Shown here: positions 1 through 9,524 of the stretch, piece by piece
Numbering within the stretch: the first letter of the stretch is position 1
How the letters are laid out: every line of letters starts with the position of its first letter
From: Bryobacterales bacterium
Lineage (GTDB): Bacteria; Acidobacteriota; Terriglobia; Bryobacterales; Bryobacteraceae
Direction of reading: 5' to 3'
Assembly: GCA_027324255.1 (NCBI GenBank)
Contig: DAHVTI010000075.1
Location: 1 to 34,359, forward strand
DNA length: 34,359 bases
Program-made: the position numbers and the translations under genes
Notes under the pieces: generated by a model
The model's input: only the letters and a program-made list of their open reading frames with translations
Database searches by the model: none
What the model was told of the DNA's origin: nothing

Positions 1-609
1 CTGGCGAACCTGCTGCTGCGCTTCTACGACATTCAGAAGGGCGCCATCCGCATCGGCGGCGTCGATATCCGGGAGTTCAGCCCGACGGAGCTGCGGCGCC
101 ACTTCGGCATCGTGCTGCAGGACCCGCACCTGTTCACGGGCACCATTGGCGGAAACATCCGGCTGGGCTCCGAACACGTGGACGAAGAGGCCGTGGAGAT
201 CGCGGCGGGTCAGGTGAACCTGCTGGAATTCGTGCGCGGCCTGCCCAGCGGATTCGACCACCCGGTGCGGGAGCGGGGCAGCGGCCTGAGCACCGGCCAG
301 AAACAACTCATCGGCTTCGCCCGCGCGCTGGCCCACAATCCGCGCTACCTGATCCTGGACGAAGCCACCTCGAGCGTCGACACCGAGACGGAGCTGAAAG
401 TGCGCGAGGCGCTGGAGCGCATGGTGGAGGGGCGCACCTCGATGATCATCGCGCATCGCCTGTCCACCATCCAGCGGGCGAACCGCATCTTCGTCCTGCA
501 CAAAGGCAAGCTGCGCGAAACGGGCAGCCACCAGGAACTGCTGGCCGCGCGGGGCATCTACTGGAAGCTGTACCAGTTGCAATACAAGGATCAGGAAGTT
601 CGGCGCTGA
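1..609 (+). CDS. ABC transporter (permease/ATPase fusion type), C-terminal nucleotide-binding domain, 5'-truncated
   Basis: The frame is open from base 1 and ends at TGA 607-609, so the start lies outside the window. The visible 202 residues are the second part of an ABC ATPase: the Q-loop region ([13 protein letters not shown]), the signature LSTGQKQ, Walker B with D-loop ([11 protein letters not shown]) and the H-loop histidine (IIAHRLSTI). Walker A and any membrane domain are upstream and not seen. The sequence type (LFTGTI...[14 protein letters not shown]) is that of MsbA/MdlB-like exporters with a fused transmembrane domain, which would sit in the inner membrane and export lipids, drugs or peptides; this is family inference. 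The last 19 bases overlap the convergent acyltransferase gene at 591. Confidence 0.93.
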   Translation: MANLLLRFYDIQKGAIRIGGVDIREFSPTELRRHFGIVLQDPHLFTGTIGGNIRLGSEHVDEEAVEIAAGQVNLLEFVRGLPSGFDHPVRERGSGLSTGQKQLIGFARALAHNPRYLILDEATSSVDTETELKVREALERMVEGRTSMIIAHRLSTIQRANRIFVLHKGKLRETGSHQELLAARGIYWKLYQLQYKDQEVRR

Positions 610-1145
610 TCGCGAGCCACGCCGCGCCGGACCAGTTGCGGCAGTTCATCCAGGCGCAAGGCCATCGGCACGAACGCAGCCTGGCCCTGCGGGACCGGCG
701 GCCCGAGCGGCCTGAAGCCCAGGCGCTGGTACATCTCCACCCGTCCAGCAACGCCTGAGATCAGCAGCGTGCCGGCGCCCTGCTCCAGAACCGCCCGCAG
801 CAGACAGAGCAACAGGCCGGAGATCACCAGGGTGTTGCGGTGCGCGGGTTCGATGGCGAGCAGGCGCACTTCGCAATGGGGCTGGGGGAACGAGTCGAGG
901 ATGGCTGTGCCGGGCAGGCGGGATTCCACCGAGAACGGCGGGGTGGTGGAGGCGCAGACCATACCCACCACGCGCTCGCCGCAGAGCGCCACGAAGTACC
1001 GGCTTCTCGCTTCTCGGTCATCCACCAGCCGGCCGTCTGGCGAAGGCGGGTGCTGGCCGAGTTCGTCGGCGAAAGCGCGGTGGTTCAGCCGGCGGATCTG
1101 TTCGAACTCGGCTTCGTGGTCCGCCTCGCGAAACTCGTAGCTCAC
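591..1145 (-). CDS. FeeM-like N-acyl amino acid synthase (GNAT-fold acyltransferase)
   Basis: This 184-residue protein has a GTG start at 1145 that overlaps the upstream aminotransferase stop by four bases (GTGA), so translation is probably coupled. It reads like the N-acyl amino acid synthase/FeeM branch of the GNAT fold: [12 protein letters not shown] near residue 21, [16 protein letters not shown] near 39-54, GMVCAST...PFS at 61-72, [14 protein letters not shown] at 91-104, and [13 protein letters not shown] followed by FVPMAL near the C-terminus. The usual acetyl-CoA loop (RxxGxG/A) is replaced by [10 protein letters not shown], which fits a family that takes long acyl groups from acyl-ACP. 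Known family members make N-acyl amino acids such as N-acyltyrosine; the substrate here is not known. It is the last gene of an operon with an Aas-type acyl-ACP synthetase, an MFS transporter and an aminotransferase. The alternative is an ordinary GNAT acetyltransferase. Confidence 0.8.
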   Translation of the reverse strand: MSYEFREADHEAEFEQIRRLNHRAFADELGQHPPSPDGRLVDDREARSRYFVALCGERVVGMVCASTTPPFSVESRLPGTAILDSFPQPHCEVRLLAIEPAHRNTLVISGLLLCLLRAVLEQGAGTLLISGVAGRVEMYQRLGFRPLGPPVPQGQAAFVPMALRLDELPQLVRRGVARDQRRTS

Positions 1146-2209
1146 GACAGGGCCTCGACGAGCCGCACATTCTGTGCCGCGTTCTTCACGGAGATCCGCA
1201 GGCACCTGCCGGCCAGCAGGCCGGAACGGAACTCGCGCAGAAAGATGTCCCGCCGCCGGAGCCGCGCGGCCAGCGCCGCCGCATCCGGAGGCCGGACGAG
1301 GAAGTAGTTCGCGCGGGACGGACAGGGGGAGAGGTGCGCAAGGCGGGCAGCAAGATCCGCACGTAAGGAATGCGTCTCCGCGTAGCGCGCGGCGTAGTAG
1401 CCGGGATCGCGCAGCGCCTCCATGGCGGCCGCCTGGGCCAGAAGCCCGACGGGCCAGGGCGGAAGCCAGGGCCGCAAGTTCGCGGCGATTTCGGGATGCG
1501 CGACCAGGTAAGCCACACGCGCGCCGCTGAGCGCGTACACCTTCGACATGGACTTGATGACGACGAGGTTGCGCCGGCGGGCCGCCTCGCCCTCCAGCGA
1601 TTCCGAGGCGCCCACATACTCCAGGTAGGTCTCGTCGACGACAATCAGGATTTCCGGGGGCACCTGATCGAGGAAGGAGAGGATCCCGGCGCGCGGCCAT
1701 AGCTGGCCGGTCGGGTTGTTGGGGTTCACGAGCAGCACGGCCTCCGGACCAAGGCGGCACACCCCTTCGAGCAGAGTCTCCGGATCCACTTCGAAGTCCC
1801 GCTCTTCGCTCAGGGCGTGCCTCAGCACCTCGCCCTGTAGAAGGTCGCCGATGATGTGCTCGTACTCGCTGTACATGGGGTCCAGCAGCATGGCCCGGCA
1901 GCCGGGGCGGAGCAGGCGGGGCAGGCAGGCGAACAGCAGCGACGAAGAGCCCGAGCCGGGCAGAACGCATTCCGCCGGGACCTCGCGCCAGCGGGCCACT
2001 TCCTCGACGAAGCCCTCGGCGTGATTGGGAGGCGAGGTTCGCAGCAGGAACGGGAGATACTCGCGCAGGGCGGCGATCACCCGCGGAGAGGGATCGAACC
2101 AGGCGTCGAGAACGTCGGCGCTGATGACGCTTTCCGACCGCTCGAGGTGGCGGAGATCGACACCGATGGCATCGAAAAAAGCTCCGCCGTGAAAGGCCTC
2201 CACGCTCAT
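1142..2209 (-). CDS. Class I/II PLP-dependent aminotransferase, HisC-like
   Basis: A 355-residue fold-type I aminotransferase. The cofactor site is intact: NPNNPTG at 162-168, the Asp that binds the pyridine nitrogen in VVDETYLEY (D192), and the Schiff-base lysine in KSMSKVYALSG (K223). The C-terminal arginine that binds the carboxylate lies in CLRISVK. The closest familiar type is histidinol-phosphate aminotransferase and related amino acid or phosphonate aminotransferases; the sequence does not settle the substrate. The ATG at 2209 overlaps the MFS stop by four bases (ATGA), and its own stop overlaps the N-acyltransferase start by four bases. No other histidine biosynthesis gene is nearby. 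A role in making the amine or amino acid that the neighbour acylates is therefore more likely than a housekeeping one; this is inference. Confidence 0.85.
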   Translation of the reverse strand: MSVEAFHGGAFFDAIGVDLRHLERSESVISADVLDAWFDPSPRVIAALREYLPFLLRTSPPNHAEGFVEEVARWREVPAECVLPGSGSSSLLFACLPRLLRPGCRAMLLDPMYSEYEHIIGDLLQGEVLRHALSEERDFEVDPETLLEGVCRLGPEAVLLVNPNNPTGQLWPRAGILSFLDQVPPEILIVVDETYLEYVGASESLEGEAARRRNLVVIKSMSKVYALSGARVAYLVAHPEIAANLRPWLPPWPVGLLAQAAAMEALRDPGYYAARYAETHSLRADLAARLAHLSPCPSRANYFLVRPPDAAALAARLRRRDIFLREFRSGLLAGRCLRISVKNAAQNVRLVEALS

Positions 2210-3531
2210 GCTTCGTTACCAGCTTCGCGCGCCGCACGGCGTACGTCCACGCGGCCCAGCACCAGCAGTCCAGACACGAAGAAGATGACCAGCGAGAGGA
2301 TGGCCAGTTGATAGCTGCCGGTGAACTGCAGCGTCAGGCCGAACAGCAGGGGCGCCAGCCAACTGGTGCCCTTGTCGCTGATCTCGTAGAGCGAAAAATA
2401 CTCGGCCTCCTTGCCCTTGGGGATCATGAGCGAGAAGAGGGAGCGGCTGAGCGCCTGGCTGCCGCCCATCACGATGGCGACGAGGGCGGCGGCAACGAAA
2501 TAGTCGCGCGTGGTCCGCACGACGAACACGCCGCACATCAGCAGGGTCCAGATGACGAGGCTGGCAACGACCGCCCGATATCCTCCCACTTTCGAGGCGA
2601 CGAAGTTGAAGGCCATGGCGCCGGCGAAAGCGACGAACTGGACCATGAGAATGGCGAGCGTCAACGACTCCATGGGAATCCGCAGGTAGTCCGAGCCGTA
2701 CTGCCCGGCCAAAGTGATGACCGCCTGGATGGCGTCGTTGTAGACGAGGTACGCCACGAGGAAGGTCAGCGTCTGCGGGTAGTGCCGCATGTCTTTCAAC
2801 GTGTGAAAGAGCTGCAGGAAACCCTTCGAGAAGACGCTGGCTCCCGCTTCCATTTCTTTCGCGGGCTTGCGCCGCCGCAGGCCGAACATGGGGATCAGCG
2901 CGAACGCCGCCCACCAGGCTCCGGCGGAACCCAGGCTGATGCGCACCGCAAATTCGCCGCTCAGTCCCAGGCGTGCGGCGTTCTGATAGAGCAGCAGATT
3001 CAAGGCGAGCAGCGTGCCCCCGCCAAGGTAGCCGATGCCCCAACCCTTCGAAGAGACGGAATCGCGATCCTTCTCCGGGGCAATGTCGTTCAGGAAGCTG
3101 TTGTAGATGACGATGGCGGCGCCAAAGGCCAGGTTGGCGGCGAGGAACAGGAAACCGCCCAGCAGGTACATGCCGTCCGTCAGGGCGAACATGGCGATGG
3201 TGGCCGCGGCGCCCGTGTAGGTGAAGATGGCCAGCAGCCGCTTCTTGTTCAGGCTGTAGTCGGCCACCGCGCCCAGCACCGGCAGGCAGAAAACCTGCGA
3301 GAGGACGGAGAGGGAGATGAGATAGCTCCAGTAGCTGCGGGCGTCCACCTGGATGCCGAGCGGGTAGATATGGCCGGCGCTGTCCGCGGCGGCCTTGGCC
3401 AGAACGGTCAGGTAGGGGCCCAGGAAGAGTGTGACGACGGTGGAGGCGAACGCCGAGTTCGCGAAGTCGTACATGTACCAGGCGCGCTGTTCGCGCCGGC
3501 TGTAGGGCAGATCAGGCGTTGGGTTGGGCAA
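2206..3531 (-). CDS. MFS transporter, UMF1/Atg22-like family
   Basis: An inner-membrane carrier of about 441 residues with roughly a dozen hydrophobic helices. The N-terminal hallmark RREQRAWYMYDFANSAF is typical of the UMF1 (Atg22-like) branch of the major facilitator superfamily. I place the start at TTG 3531 because GGAGGA stands five bases before it and the overlap with the upstream acyltransferase gene is then 20 bases. The ATG at 3642 would overlap that gene by 131 bases and gives an Arg/Cys-rich, non-membrane leader. The ATG at 3474 would cut into the conserved motif. It lies between an Aas-type gene and the aminotransferase, overlapping both. In E. coli, aas is paired with the unrelated-branch carrier LplT, so this protein may move lysophospholipid or the product of the operon. 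Its substrate is unknown. Confidence 0.85.
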   Translation of the reverse strand: MPNPTPDLPYSRREQRAWYMYDFANSAFASTVVTLFLGPYLTVLAKAAADSAGHIYPLGIQVDARSYWSYLISLSVLSQVFCLPVLGAVADYSLNKKRLLAIFTYTGAAATIAMFALTDGMYLLGGFLFLAANLAFGAAIVIYNSFLNDIAPEKDRDSVSSKGWGIGYLGGGTLLALNLLLYQNAARLGLSGEFAVRISLGSAGAWWAAFALIPMFGLRRRKPAKEMEAGASVFSKGFLQLFHTLKDMRHYPQTLTFLVAYLVYNDAIQAVITLAGQYGSDYLRIPMESLTLAILMVQFVAFAGAMAFNFVASKVGGYRAVVASLVIWTLLMCGVFVVRTTRDYFVAAALVAIVMGGSQALSRSLFSLMIPKGKEAEYFSLYEISDKGTSWLAPLLFGLTLQFTGSYQLAILSLVIFFVSGLLVLGRVDVRRAAREAGNEA

Positions 3532-5659
3532 GCAGTTCCTCCACGATCTGTGCCAGGTGCGGGTAGTCCTTCTTGCCGGTGCCGAGCAGCGGCAGCTTGT
3601 CGACGAACACGATTCGCCGCGGGATGGCCAGTTCGGGCGCACCCAGGGAGCGCGCCGCCTGCTGGAGGTGCTCGCGCTTCAGGTTGCGATCCTGCGTGGC
3701 CAGAACGATCATTTCGCCGCGAGCCGGATCCGGGCGGCTCACGGCGCCATGGACCGAAGTGGGGGAGGCCGTTTCGGCGATCCGCTCCACCACTTCCAGC
3801 GAGATCATCTCTCCGGCCACCTTGGCGAAGCGCTTGACGCGGCCCAGGAGTTTCAGGAAGCCATCGTCGTCGATCAGGGCAAGGTCGCCGGTGGCGTACC
3901 AACCGGGCCCGAAGATCGACTGCGGCGGCTCGAGCACGCGCGGATTGGACTCGCGCCAGTATCCGAGCATGACGTTGGGGCCTCGCACGTGCAGCAGGCC
4001 GCCCTCCCCGATGCCTGGCACCGGCTCCAGCCTGCATTCCATGAGCGGTAGGGGCTCGCCGACCGTGCCGGACTTCGCGCGCATGGCCGTGCTGACGGCG
4101 ATCACGGGCGAGCACTCCGTGGCGCCATAACCCTCCAGCAGGCGCACGCCGAACTTCTCCATGTAGAGCTGGCGGATGTCGTCGGTCAGCTTTTCGGCGC
4201 CGGCGAGAAGCAGGCGCACGCGGCGGAAGTCGTAGGGATGCGCCCGCTTGGCGTAGTGCTTCAGGAAGGTCGGCGTGGCGAACATGATGGTGGCATCGCG
4301 GTCGTAGAACATCTCGGGCACGATGCTGTAGTGCAGCGGCGACGGGTAGAGGAACAGCCGGATGCCGCTGACGACCGGCAGCATGAAGCCGGCTGTCAGG
4401 CCGAAGCTGTGGAAGACCGGCATGGCCGACAGGATCTTGTCGGCGCGCGAGGCGTCCACCACGGCAAGCGCCTGCTCGATATCGGAAAGAATGGACCAGT
4501 GGCTGAGCACAACGCCTTTGGGCTTGCCCTCCGAGCCGGACGTGAAGAGCACCACGGCTGGGTCATCGGGCTGCGGATCCAGCGTCGCGGCCGTGGGGCG
4601 CCGCAGGGCGTAGAGCACGAGCCATAGCTTGTCGGCGAGGGTGAGCCGCTGGCGCAGGTCCTCGAGCAGGACGATGCGGACGTCCTGCAACCGGTCCACC
4701 ACAGGCTGCAGCTTGCCCCGTTCCAGGAAGGTGCGCGATGTCAGGATGGTCTTGATTTGCGCGGCCCGGATGGCGCTCTGCAGCCCCTCGACGCCGGCCG
4801 TGAAGTTGAGCATGGCCGGAATGCGCCGGACGCCGAACATGCCAAGCGCCAGTGCCAGTGTCGCGGCCGCATTCGGCATCAGCACGCCCACCACCTCGCC
4901 CGGCTCACTCATCTTGGAGACGAGCCGGCCCAGCGCAAGCGAGCCCTTCAACAGCCCGCCATAGGTGAGCCTGGCGCCGCCGGCGTCTTCCACCATCGCC
5001 CGGCCGCGGCCGTGCATCTCAACCGCATCCAGGAAGGCGGCGTGCAGGCTGCGCTTGGGTCTGGCCAGACAGAGGCAGCGCAGCAGCAGGCGCCGCATCT
5101 CGTCGCCGGCCTTGCGGCGGCGCAGTTTGCCGGAGGGCGCTTCCGGCATGGGGATGACCGTCGGCGGGAAGATGGTCGCGCGAATTTTCGGGAACCAGGC
5201 GAGCTCGAAATCGCCGCTCATCCGGCTGAAGCCGCGCGCGCGGGCGGCGCCGTCGAGGATGACGGGCACCACGCGCGCGCCGGACTTCGCGGCGATGAAA
5301 GCGGGGCCGTCGTAGATCTTCATCAGCGCGCCCGTCACCGTCACGCGGCCTTCGGGGAAGATCACCACGGGCCTGCCGCTTTCGATGACGTCCACCGTGG
5401 ATTTGAGGGCGAACGGGTTCTTGGCGTCGAGGACGATGTGGTCGGCCGCCTTCAGCAGGACGCGAAAGACCCACTGGTCCATCACTTGCGAATGCACCAC
5501 CCAGAGCGCGTTGTCCGGCAGGAACGACCAGAGGATGGGCGCGTCGAGAAACGACTGGTGATTGCCGATGATCAGGGTCTTGCCGTCCGGAGGCACACTC
5601 CCGTGCACTTCCAGGCGATAGAGGAGCCGCAACAGCAGGCGGATGATGAGCTTCAGCAT
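3512..5659 (-). CDS. aas: Bifunctional lysophospholipid acyltransferase / acyl-ACP synthetase (Aas type)
   Basis: 715 residues, close to E. coli Aas (719). The N-terminal PlsC-like domain carries the catalytic HX4D motif (NHQSFLD, 33-39) and FPEGR (101-105). The second half is an AMP-forming acyl-activating domain with the P-loop [12 protein letters not shown] (371-382), YGATE (511-515), a YATGD motif near 580 and a C-terminal catalytic lysine region ([10 protein letters not shown]). In the family the synthetase domain charges free fatty acids onto ACP, and the acyltransferase domain reacylates 2-acyl-lysophospholipids at the inner membrane. It is the first gene of the four-gene operon and diverges from uvrA. 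Next to a FeeM-like enzyme, which uses acyl-ACP, it could also supply acyl groups for N-acylation; that link is inference. Confidence 0.9.
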   Translation of the reverse strand: MLKLIIRLLLRLLYRLEVHGSVPPDGKTLIIGNHQSFLDAPILWSFLPDNALWVVHSQVMDQWVFRVLLKAADHIVLDAKNPFALKSTVDVIESGRPVVIFPEGRVTVTGALMKIYDGPAFIAAKSGARVVPVILDGAARARGFSRMSGDFELAWFPKIRATIFPPTVIPMPEAPSGKLRRRKAGDEMRRLLLRCLCLARPKRSLHAAFLDAVEMHGRGRAMVEDAGGARLTYGGLLKGSLALGRLVSKMSEPGEVVGVLMPNAAATLALALGMFGVRRIPAMLNFTAGVEGLQSAIRAAQIKTILTSRTFLERGKLQPVVDRLQDVRIVLLEDLRQRLTLADKLWLVLYALRRPTAATLDPQPDDPAVVLFTSGSEGKPKGVVLSHWSILSDIEQALAVVDASRADKILSAMPVFHSFGLTAGFMLPVVSGIRLFLYPSPLHYSIVPEMFYDRDATIMFATPTFLKHYAKRAHPYDFRRVRLLLAGAEKLTDDIRQLYMEKFGVRLLEGYGATECSPVIAVSTAMRAKSGTVGEPLPLMECRLEPVPGIGEGGLLHVRGPNVMLGYWRESNPRVLEPPQSIFGPGWYATGDLALIDDDGFLKLLGRVKRFAKVAGEMISLEVVERIAETASPTSVHGAVSRPDPARGEMIVLATQDRNLKREHLQQAARSLGAPELAIPRRIVFVDKLPLLGTGKKDYPHLAQIVEELLAQPNA

Positions 5660-5795
5660 AGTTCAGGGCCGCCCTCGCGCCACGGCCGGCGATACAGGCA
5701 AGTTTACGACGAAGCGCCGGGCGGGTGCGGTTTCGCAATCGCGCCGCCGCGCGAAGCCGGGGGCAGGTAAGGGACAATGGGAGCATCGGGCATTC

Positions 5796-8558
5796 ATGAT
5801 CCAGCACATCTCCGTGCACGGGGCGCGGGTGCACAATCTGAAAAATGTCAGCGTCGAAATCCCCCGCAACACGCTGACCGTCATCACTGGACTGTCCGGC
5901 TCCGGCAAGTCGTCGCTCGCCTTCGACACGATCTACGCCGAGGGCCAGCGGCGGTACGTGGAGACGCTGTCCCCCTACGCGCGGCAGTTCCTGGACCAGA
6001 TGGAGCGGCCCGACGTCGATTCGATCGACGGACTTTCGCCCGCCATTTCGATAGAGCAGAAGACCACGAACCGCAGCCCGCGTTCGACGGTCGGCACCAT
6101 CACGGAGATCTACGATTACCTGCGCCTGTTGTGGTCCTCCATCGGGATCCCGCACTGCCCCAATTGCGGCACGCCGATTGCCAGACAGACCATCCAGCAG
6201 ATCCTGGAGCAGGTGCTGGCGCTCAAGCAGGATGAGCGGATCATGATCCTGGCCCCCATCGCGCGGGGCCGCAAGGGCGAATACAAGAAGGAACTGGAGA
6301 AGTTCACCCGCGCCGGCTTTGTCCGCGCGCGCATCGACGGCACGCTGCGTTCGCTCGACGAAGAGATCAGCCTGGACAAGCGAAAGAACCACACGATCGA
6401 AGTGGTAGTGGACCGCCTGCTATTGAAACCCGGCCTGGAGAAGCGGCTGGAGGCCTCCATCGAAACCGCCACCAAGCTGGCCGGCGGACTGGTGATCATC
6501 GCCGTGGTGAACGGCGGCGAGCGGCTGTACTCGCTCAAGATGGCGTGCCCGGACTGCGGCGAAAGCGTGCCGGAAACGGAGCCGCGCTCTTTCTCCTTCA
6601 ACAGCCCCTACGGCGCCTGCGACGTGTGCCACGGGCTGGGCTCGAAGTGGGCCTTCGATCCGCTGAAGGTGATCGTCGATTCCTCCAAGCCGCTGTTTGA
6701 CGGGGGTCTGGGCCCGGGCGGCTCCTCGGCGCTGATGCAGCAGGCCGTGTCCGACGCGGCCCGCACGCTGAAGATCAACCTCTCCAAGCCGTTCGAAGAT
6801 CTGCCGCAAAAACACCAGCAGGCCCTGCTGAACGGCAGCGGCTCCTTCGTCGGAATCATCCGCATTCTGGAGCGCGCCTTCGAGGAGTACAGCGAAGGCT
6901 ACCGCGACTACCTGATGGACTTCATGTCGGCGACGGATTGCGCCGCCTGCGCCGGCCGCCGTCTGCGGCCGTCCTCGCTGGCAGTGCAGGTGAAAGGAAC
7001 CGGCATCGCCGAGTTCACCGCCCTGCCGGTGGCGCGCGCCCTGCCGGAGTGCTGGTCGTGGGTCCTCACGGAGCGCGAGGAGCAGATCGCCGGCCGCATT
7101 CTGGAAGAGGTCCGCAACCGCCTGGAATTCCTCACCGCCGTGGGGCTGGACTATCTGAGCCTCAGCCGCTCCGCGGCCACGCTTTCCGGCGGCGAGTCCC
7201 AGCGCATCCGGCTGGCGACGCAGATCGGCTCAAAGCTGCGCGGCGTGCTGTACGTTCTGGACGAGCCGTCCATCGGCCTGCACCCGCGCGACAACGACCG
7301 GCTGCTGGAAACCCTGGAGCACCTGCGCGACCTCGGCAACACCGTCCTCGTCGTGGAACACGACCAGGAGACCATCGAGCGCGCGGACTATGTCATCGAC
7401 CTGGGTCCGGGCGCCGGCCGCCTGGGCGGCGAACTGGTGGCGGAAGGCACGCCAGACCAGATCGCGGCCATCCCTTCCTCGCTCACCGGCCAGTATCTGG
7501 CCGGCGCACGCAGCGTCGAGACGCCCGCCTACCGGCGTCCCGGCAGCGGCAGCAAGCTGACGCTGCGAGGCGCGCGCGAGCACAATCTGAAGGACATCGA
7601 TGTCGAGTTTCCGCTCGGCACGCTGATCTGTATCACCGGCGTCAGCGGCAGCGGCAAATCCACCCTCGTCCACGACCTGCTCTACCGCGCCATCTCCCAG
7701 CATCTCTACGGCAGCAAGGCGGCGCCGGGCAACTTCGACGGCCTCGAAGGCCTGGATCTCATCGACAAGGTGATCGAGATCGACCAGTCCCCCATCGGCC
7801 GCTCGCCGCGTTCCAACCCGGCCACCTACACCGGCACGTTCACGCCCATCCGCGAGTTGTACGCCATGCTGCCGGAGGCGCGCGAGCGCGGCTACAAGCC
7901 GGGCCGCTTCTCCTTCAACGTCAAGGGCGGGCGGTGCGAAGCCTGCCAGGGCGACGGCATGAAGCGCATCGAGATGAACTTCCTGCCGGATGTCTTCGTG
8001 CCCTGCGACGTCTGCCGCGGCCGGCGGTACAACTCCGAGACGCTGGCCGTGCGGTTCAACGGCTCCTCGATCGCCGACCTGCTGGAAACCACCGTGGAAG
8101 ACGCGCTGGAACTCCTGCAGAACATCCCCGCCATCAAACTGAAGCTCCAGACGCTGGTGGACGTCGGCCTCGGCTATCTGCACCTGGGCCAGTCGTCCAC
8201 GACGCTCTCCGGCGGCGAAGCCCAGCGCATCAAGCTGGCCCGCGAACTCTCGCGGCGCCAGACCGGGCGCACCCTCTACATCCTCGACGAGCCGACCACC
8301 GGCCTCCACTTCGAGGACGTGCGCCGGCTGCTGGATGTGCTGAACCAACTGGTGGACCTCGGCAACACCGTGCTGGTGATCGAGCATCAGATCGACGTCA
8401 TCAAGTCGGCGGACTGGATCCTCGACCTCGGCCCTGAAGGAGGCGAAAAGGGTGGCACCATCGTGGCCGCGGGCACGCCGGAGCAGGTTCTGAAATCCCG
8501 CCGCAGCCACACGGCGCGCGCACTTGAAAAAGTGTTGAAAAACGGCAAAGCTGGGTAG
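5796..8558 (+). CDS. uvrA: UvrABC excinuclease subunit A
   Basis: A 920-residue DNA damage-recognition ATPase of nucleotide excision repair. It holds two ABC ATPase modules: Walker [10 protein letters not shown] (32-40) with signature [12 protein letters not shown], and Walker [10 protein letters not shown] with signature [12 protein letters not shown], each followed by an LDEP Walker B ([24 protein letters not shown]). Zinc-binding cysteine sets are visible as CPDCG...CDVCHG and CEACQGDG...CDVCRG. The start at 5796 gives the conserved N-terminus [17 protein letters not shown]; the open frame extends upstream to 5643 but without family similarity. It diverges from aas and is followed after 6 bases by the next gene, so cotranscription downstream is likely. 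I saw no convincing LexA operator in the 136-base upstream gap. Confidence 0.98.
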   Translation: MIQHISVHGARVHNLKNVSVEIPRNTLTVITGLSGSGKSSLAFDTIYAEGQRRYVETLSPYARQFLDQMERPDVDSIDGLSPAISIEQKTTNRSPRSTVGTITEIYDYLRLLWSSIGIPHCPNCGTPIARQTIQQILEQVLALKQDERIMILAPIARGRKGEYKKELEKFTRAGFVRARIDGTLRSLDEEISLDKRKNHTIEVVVDRLLLKPGLEKRLEASIETATKLAGGLVIIAVVNGGERLYSLKMACPDCGESVPETEPRSFSFNSPYGACDVCHGLGSKWAFDPLKVIVDSSKPLFDGGLGPGGSSALMQQAVSDAARTLKINLSKPFEDLPQKHQQALLNGSGSFVGIIRILERAFEEYSEGYRDYLMDFMSATDCAACAGRRLRPSSLAVQVKGTGIAEFTALPVARALPECWSWVLTEREEQIAGRILEEVRNRLEFLTAVGLDYLSLSRSAATLSGGESQRIRLATQIGSKLRGVLYVLDEPSIGLHPRDNDRLLETLEHLRDLGNTVLVVEHDQETIERADYVIDLGPGAGRLGGELVAEGTPDQIAAIPSSLTGQYLAGARSVETPAYRRPGSGSKLTLRGAREHNLKDIDVEFPLGTLICITGVSGSGKSTLVHDLLYRAISQHLYGSKAAPGNFDGLEGLDLIDKVIEIDQSPIGRSPRSNPATYTGTFTPIRELYAMLPEARERGYKPGRFSFNVKGGRCEACQGDGMKRIEMNFLPDVFVPCDVCRGRRYNSETLAVRFNGSSIADLLETTVEDALELLQNIPAIKLKLQTLVDVGLGYLHLGQSSTTLSGGEAQRIKLARELSRRQTGRTLYILDEPTTGLHFEDVRRLLDVLNQLVDLGNTVLVIEHQIDVIKSADWILDLGPEGGEKGGTIVAAGTPEQVLKSRRSHTARALEKVLKNGKAG

Positions 8559-8564
8559 GAAGTC

Positions 8565-9524
8565 TTGAGTAAGTACACTCGCGAGCCCCTCGATTTTTCC
8601 AGTCTCTCCACCGTGCCCATCGCCGAGCGCGGCGGAAAAGTGCGCCTGGAGCACATGGCGCGGCCGCACACCGCCGGAACGACCGTTTCAGCCTGGCTGG
8701 AATCCCTGCCGAAAATCCTTGCCGCCGATTCGCTGCGCGCCGTGGCTGCCGACCTGATTCGCGCCAGGGCATCCGGGCGGGCCATCGTCTGGGGCCTGGG
8801 CGGCCATGTCGTCAAGTGCGGCCTGGCGCCGGTCTTCATCGACCTGATGGATCGCGGCTTTGTCACGGCCCTGGCCATGAACGGCGCAGCTTCGATCCAC
8901 GACTTCGAACTCGGCTTTGCCGGCTGCACCAGCGAAGACGTGGAAGCCGTGCTGCCCGACGGCCGCTTCGGCTCGGCCGACGAGACCGGACGGTTCATGA
9001 ACGAGGCCATCCTGAAGGCTGAAGGCCGCGACTGCGGCATGGGCGAGGCGCTCGGCCAGGCGCTGAATGAACTGGCTCCGCCGGAGTCCGCCGGCTTCTC
9101 TCTGCTGGTGCAGGCGTGGCGCCGCTCGATTCCCGTCACGGTCCATGTGGCCGTTGGAACGGATACGCCGCACACCCATCCGTCCGCCGGTGGAGCGGCC
9201 ATCGGAGAGGCGTCCCTGCGGGACTTCCGGCTTTTCTCTTCCGTGGTGCGGGAGCTGAACGGCGGCGGTGCGTATCTGAACGTCGGCTCGGCCGTGGTGC
9301 TGCCGGAAGTATTCTTGAAGGCCGTCTCCGTGGTGAGGAACCTGGGGCACCCTCTGACCGGGTTCATTACGGCGAATTTCGACTTTCTCCAGCACTACCG
9401 CCCCCGGCTCAATGTCGTCGAACGGCCGCACGCCCGCAGCGGAGGCCGCGGTTACTCCATCACGGGCCACCACGAGATCATGATTCCGCTGCTGGCCGCC
9501 ATCCTGGCCGAGGCGGCGGAATGA
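8565..9524 (+). CDS. Conserved protein remotely resembling deoxyhypusine synthase
   Basis: 319 residues with a TTG start at 8565; AGGAAG lies just before it and uvrA ends 6 bases upstream. There is no signal peptide, so it is probably cytoplasmic. I do not recognise a characterised enzyme. Several blocks look strongly conserved: IVWGLGGHVVKCGLAP, MNGAASIHDFELGFAG, IPVTVHVAVGTDTPHTHP, LNVGSAVVLPEVFLKA and GHHEIMIPLL. Their order (S-LL..A...IPV...TD...H, then a glycine-rich strand followed by a lysine) recalls the C-terminal half of deoxyhypusine synthase, an NAD-dependent spermidine-using enzyme, where GGG(V/L)PK carries the catalytic lysine. This is a weak, remote resemblance and a deoxyhypusine function is not claimed; few bacteria have its usual substrate. 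The stop overlaps the next start by four bases (ATGA). Confidence 0.8.
   Translation: MSKYTREPLDFSSLSTVPIAERGGKVRLEHMARPHTAGTTVSAWLESLPKILAADSLRAVAADLIRARASGRAIVWGLGGHVVKCGLAPVFIDLMDRGFVTALAMNGAASIHDFELGFAGCTSEDVEAVLPDGRFGSADETGRFMNEAILKAEGRDCGMGEALGQALNELAPPESAGFSLLVQAWRRSIPVTVHVAVGTDTPHTHPSAGGAAIGEASLRDFRLFSSVVRELNGGGAYLNVGSAVVLPEVFLKAVSVVRNLGHPLTGFITANFDFLQHYRPRLNVVERPHARSGGRGYSITGHHEIMIPLLAAILAEAAE

Noticed and set aside
1142-2209. A histidine biosynthesis assignment (hisC)
   Set aside because: The aminotransferase is HisC-like, but no other his gene is present and the neighbours are lipid and transport genes, so no symbol was given.
3472-3642. ATG 3642 as start of the MFS gene
   Set aside because: It would overlap aas by 131 bases with an Arg/Cys-rich leader. 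TTG 3531 with GGAGGA five bases before it is better supported.
2308-3837. 509-codon open frame on the + strand
   Set aside because: It is antisense to the MFS transporter and the end of aas, and the translation has the charged, repetitive look of a mirror frame.
7230-8669. 479-codon open frame on the - strand
   Set aside because: It is antisense to the second ATPase module of uvrA, which is unmistakable; no family resemblance in the mirror frame.
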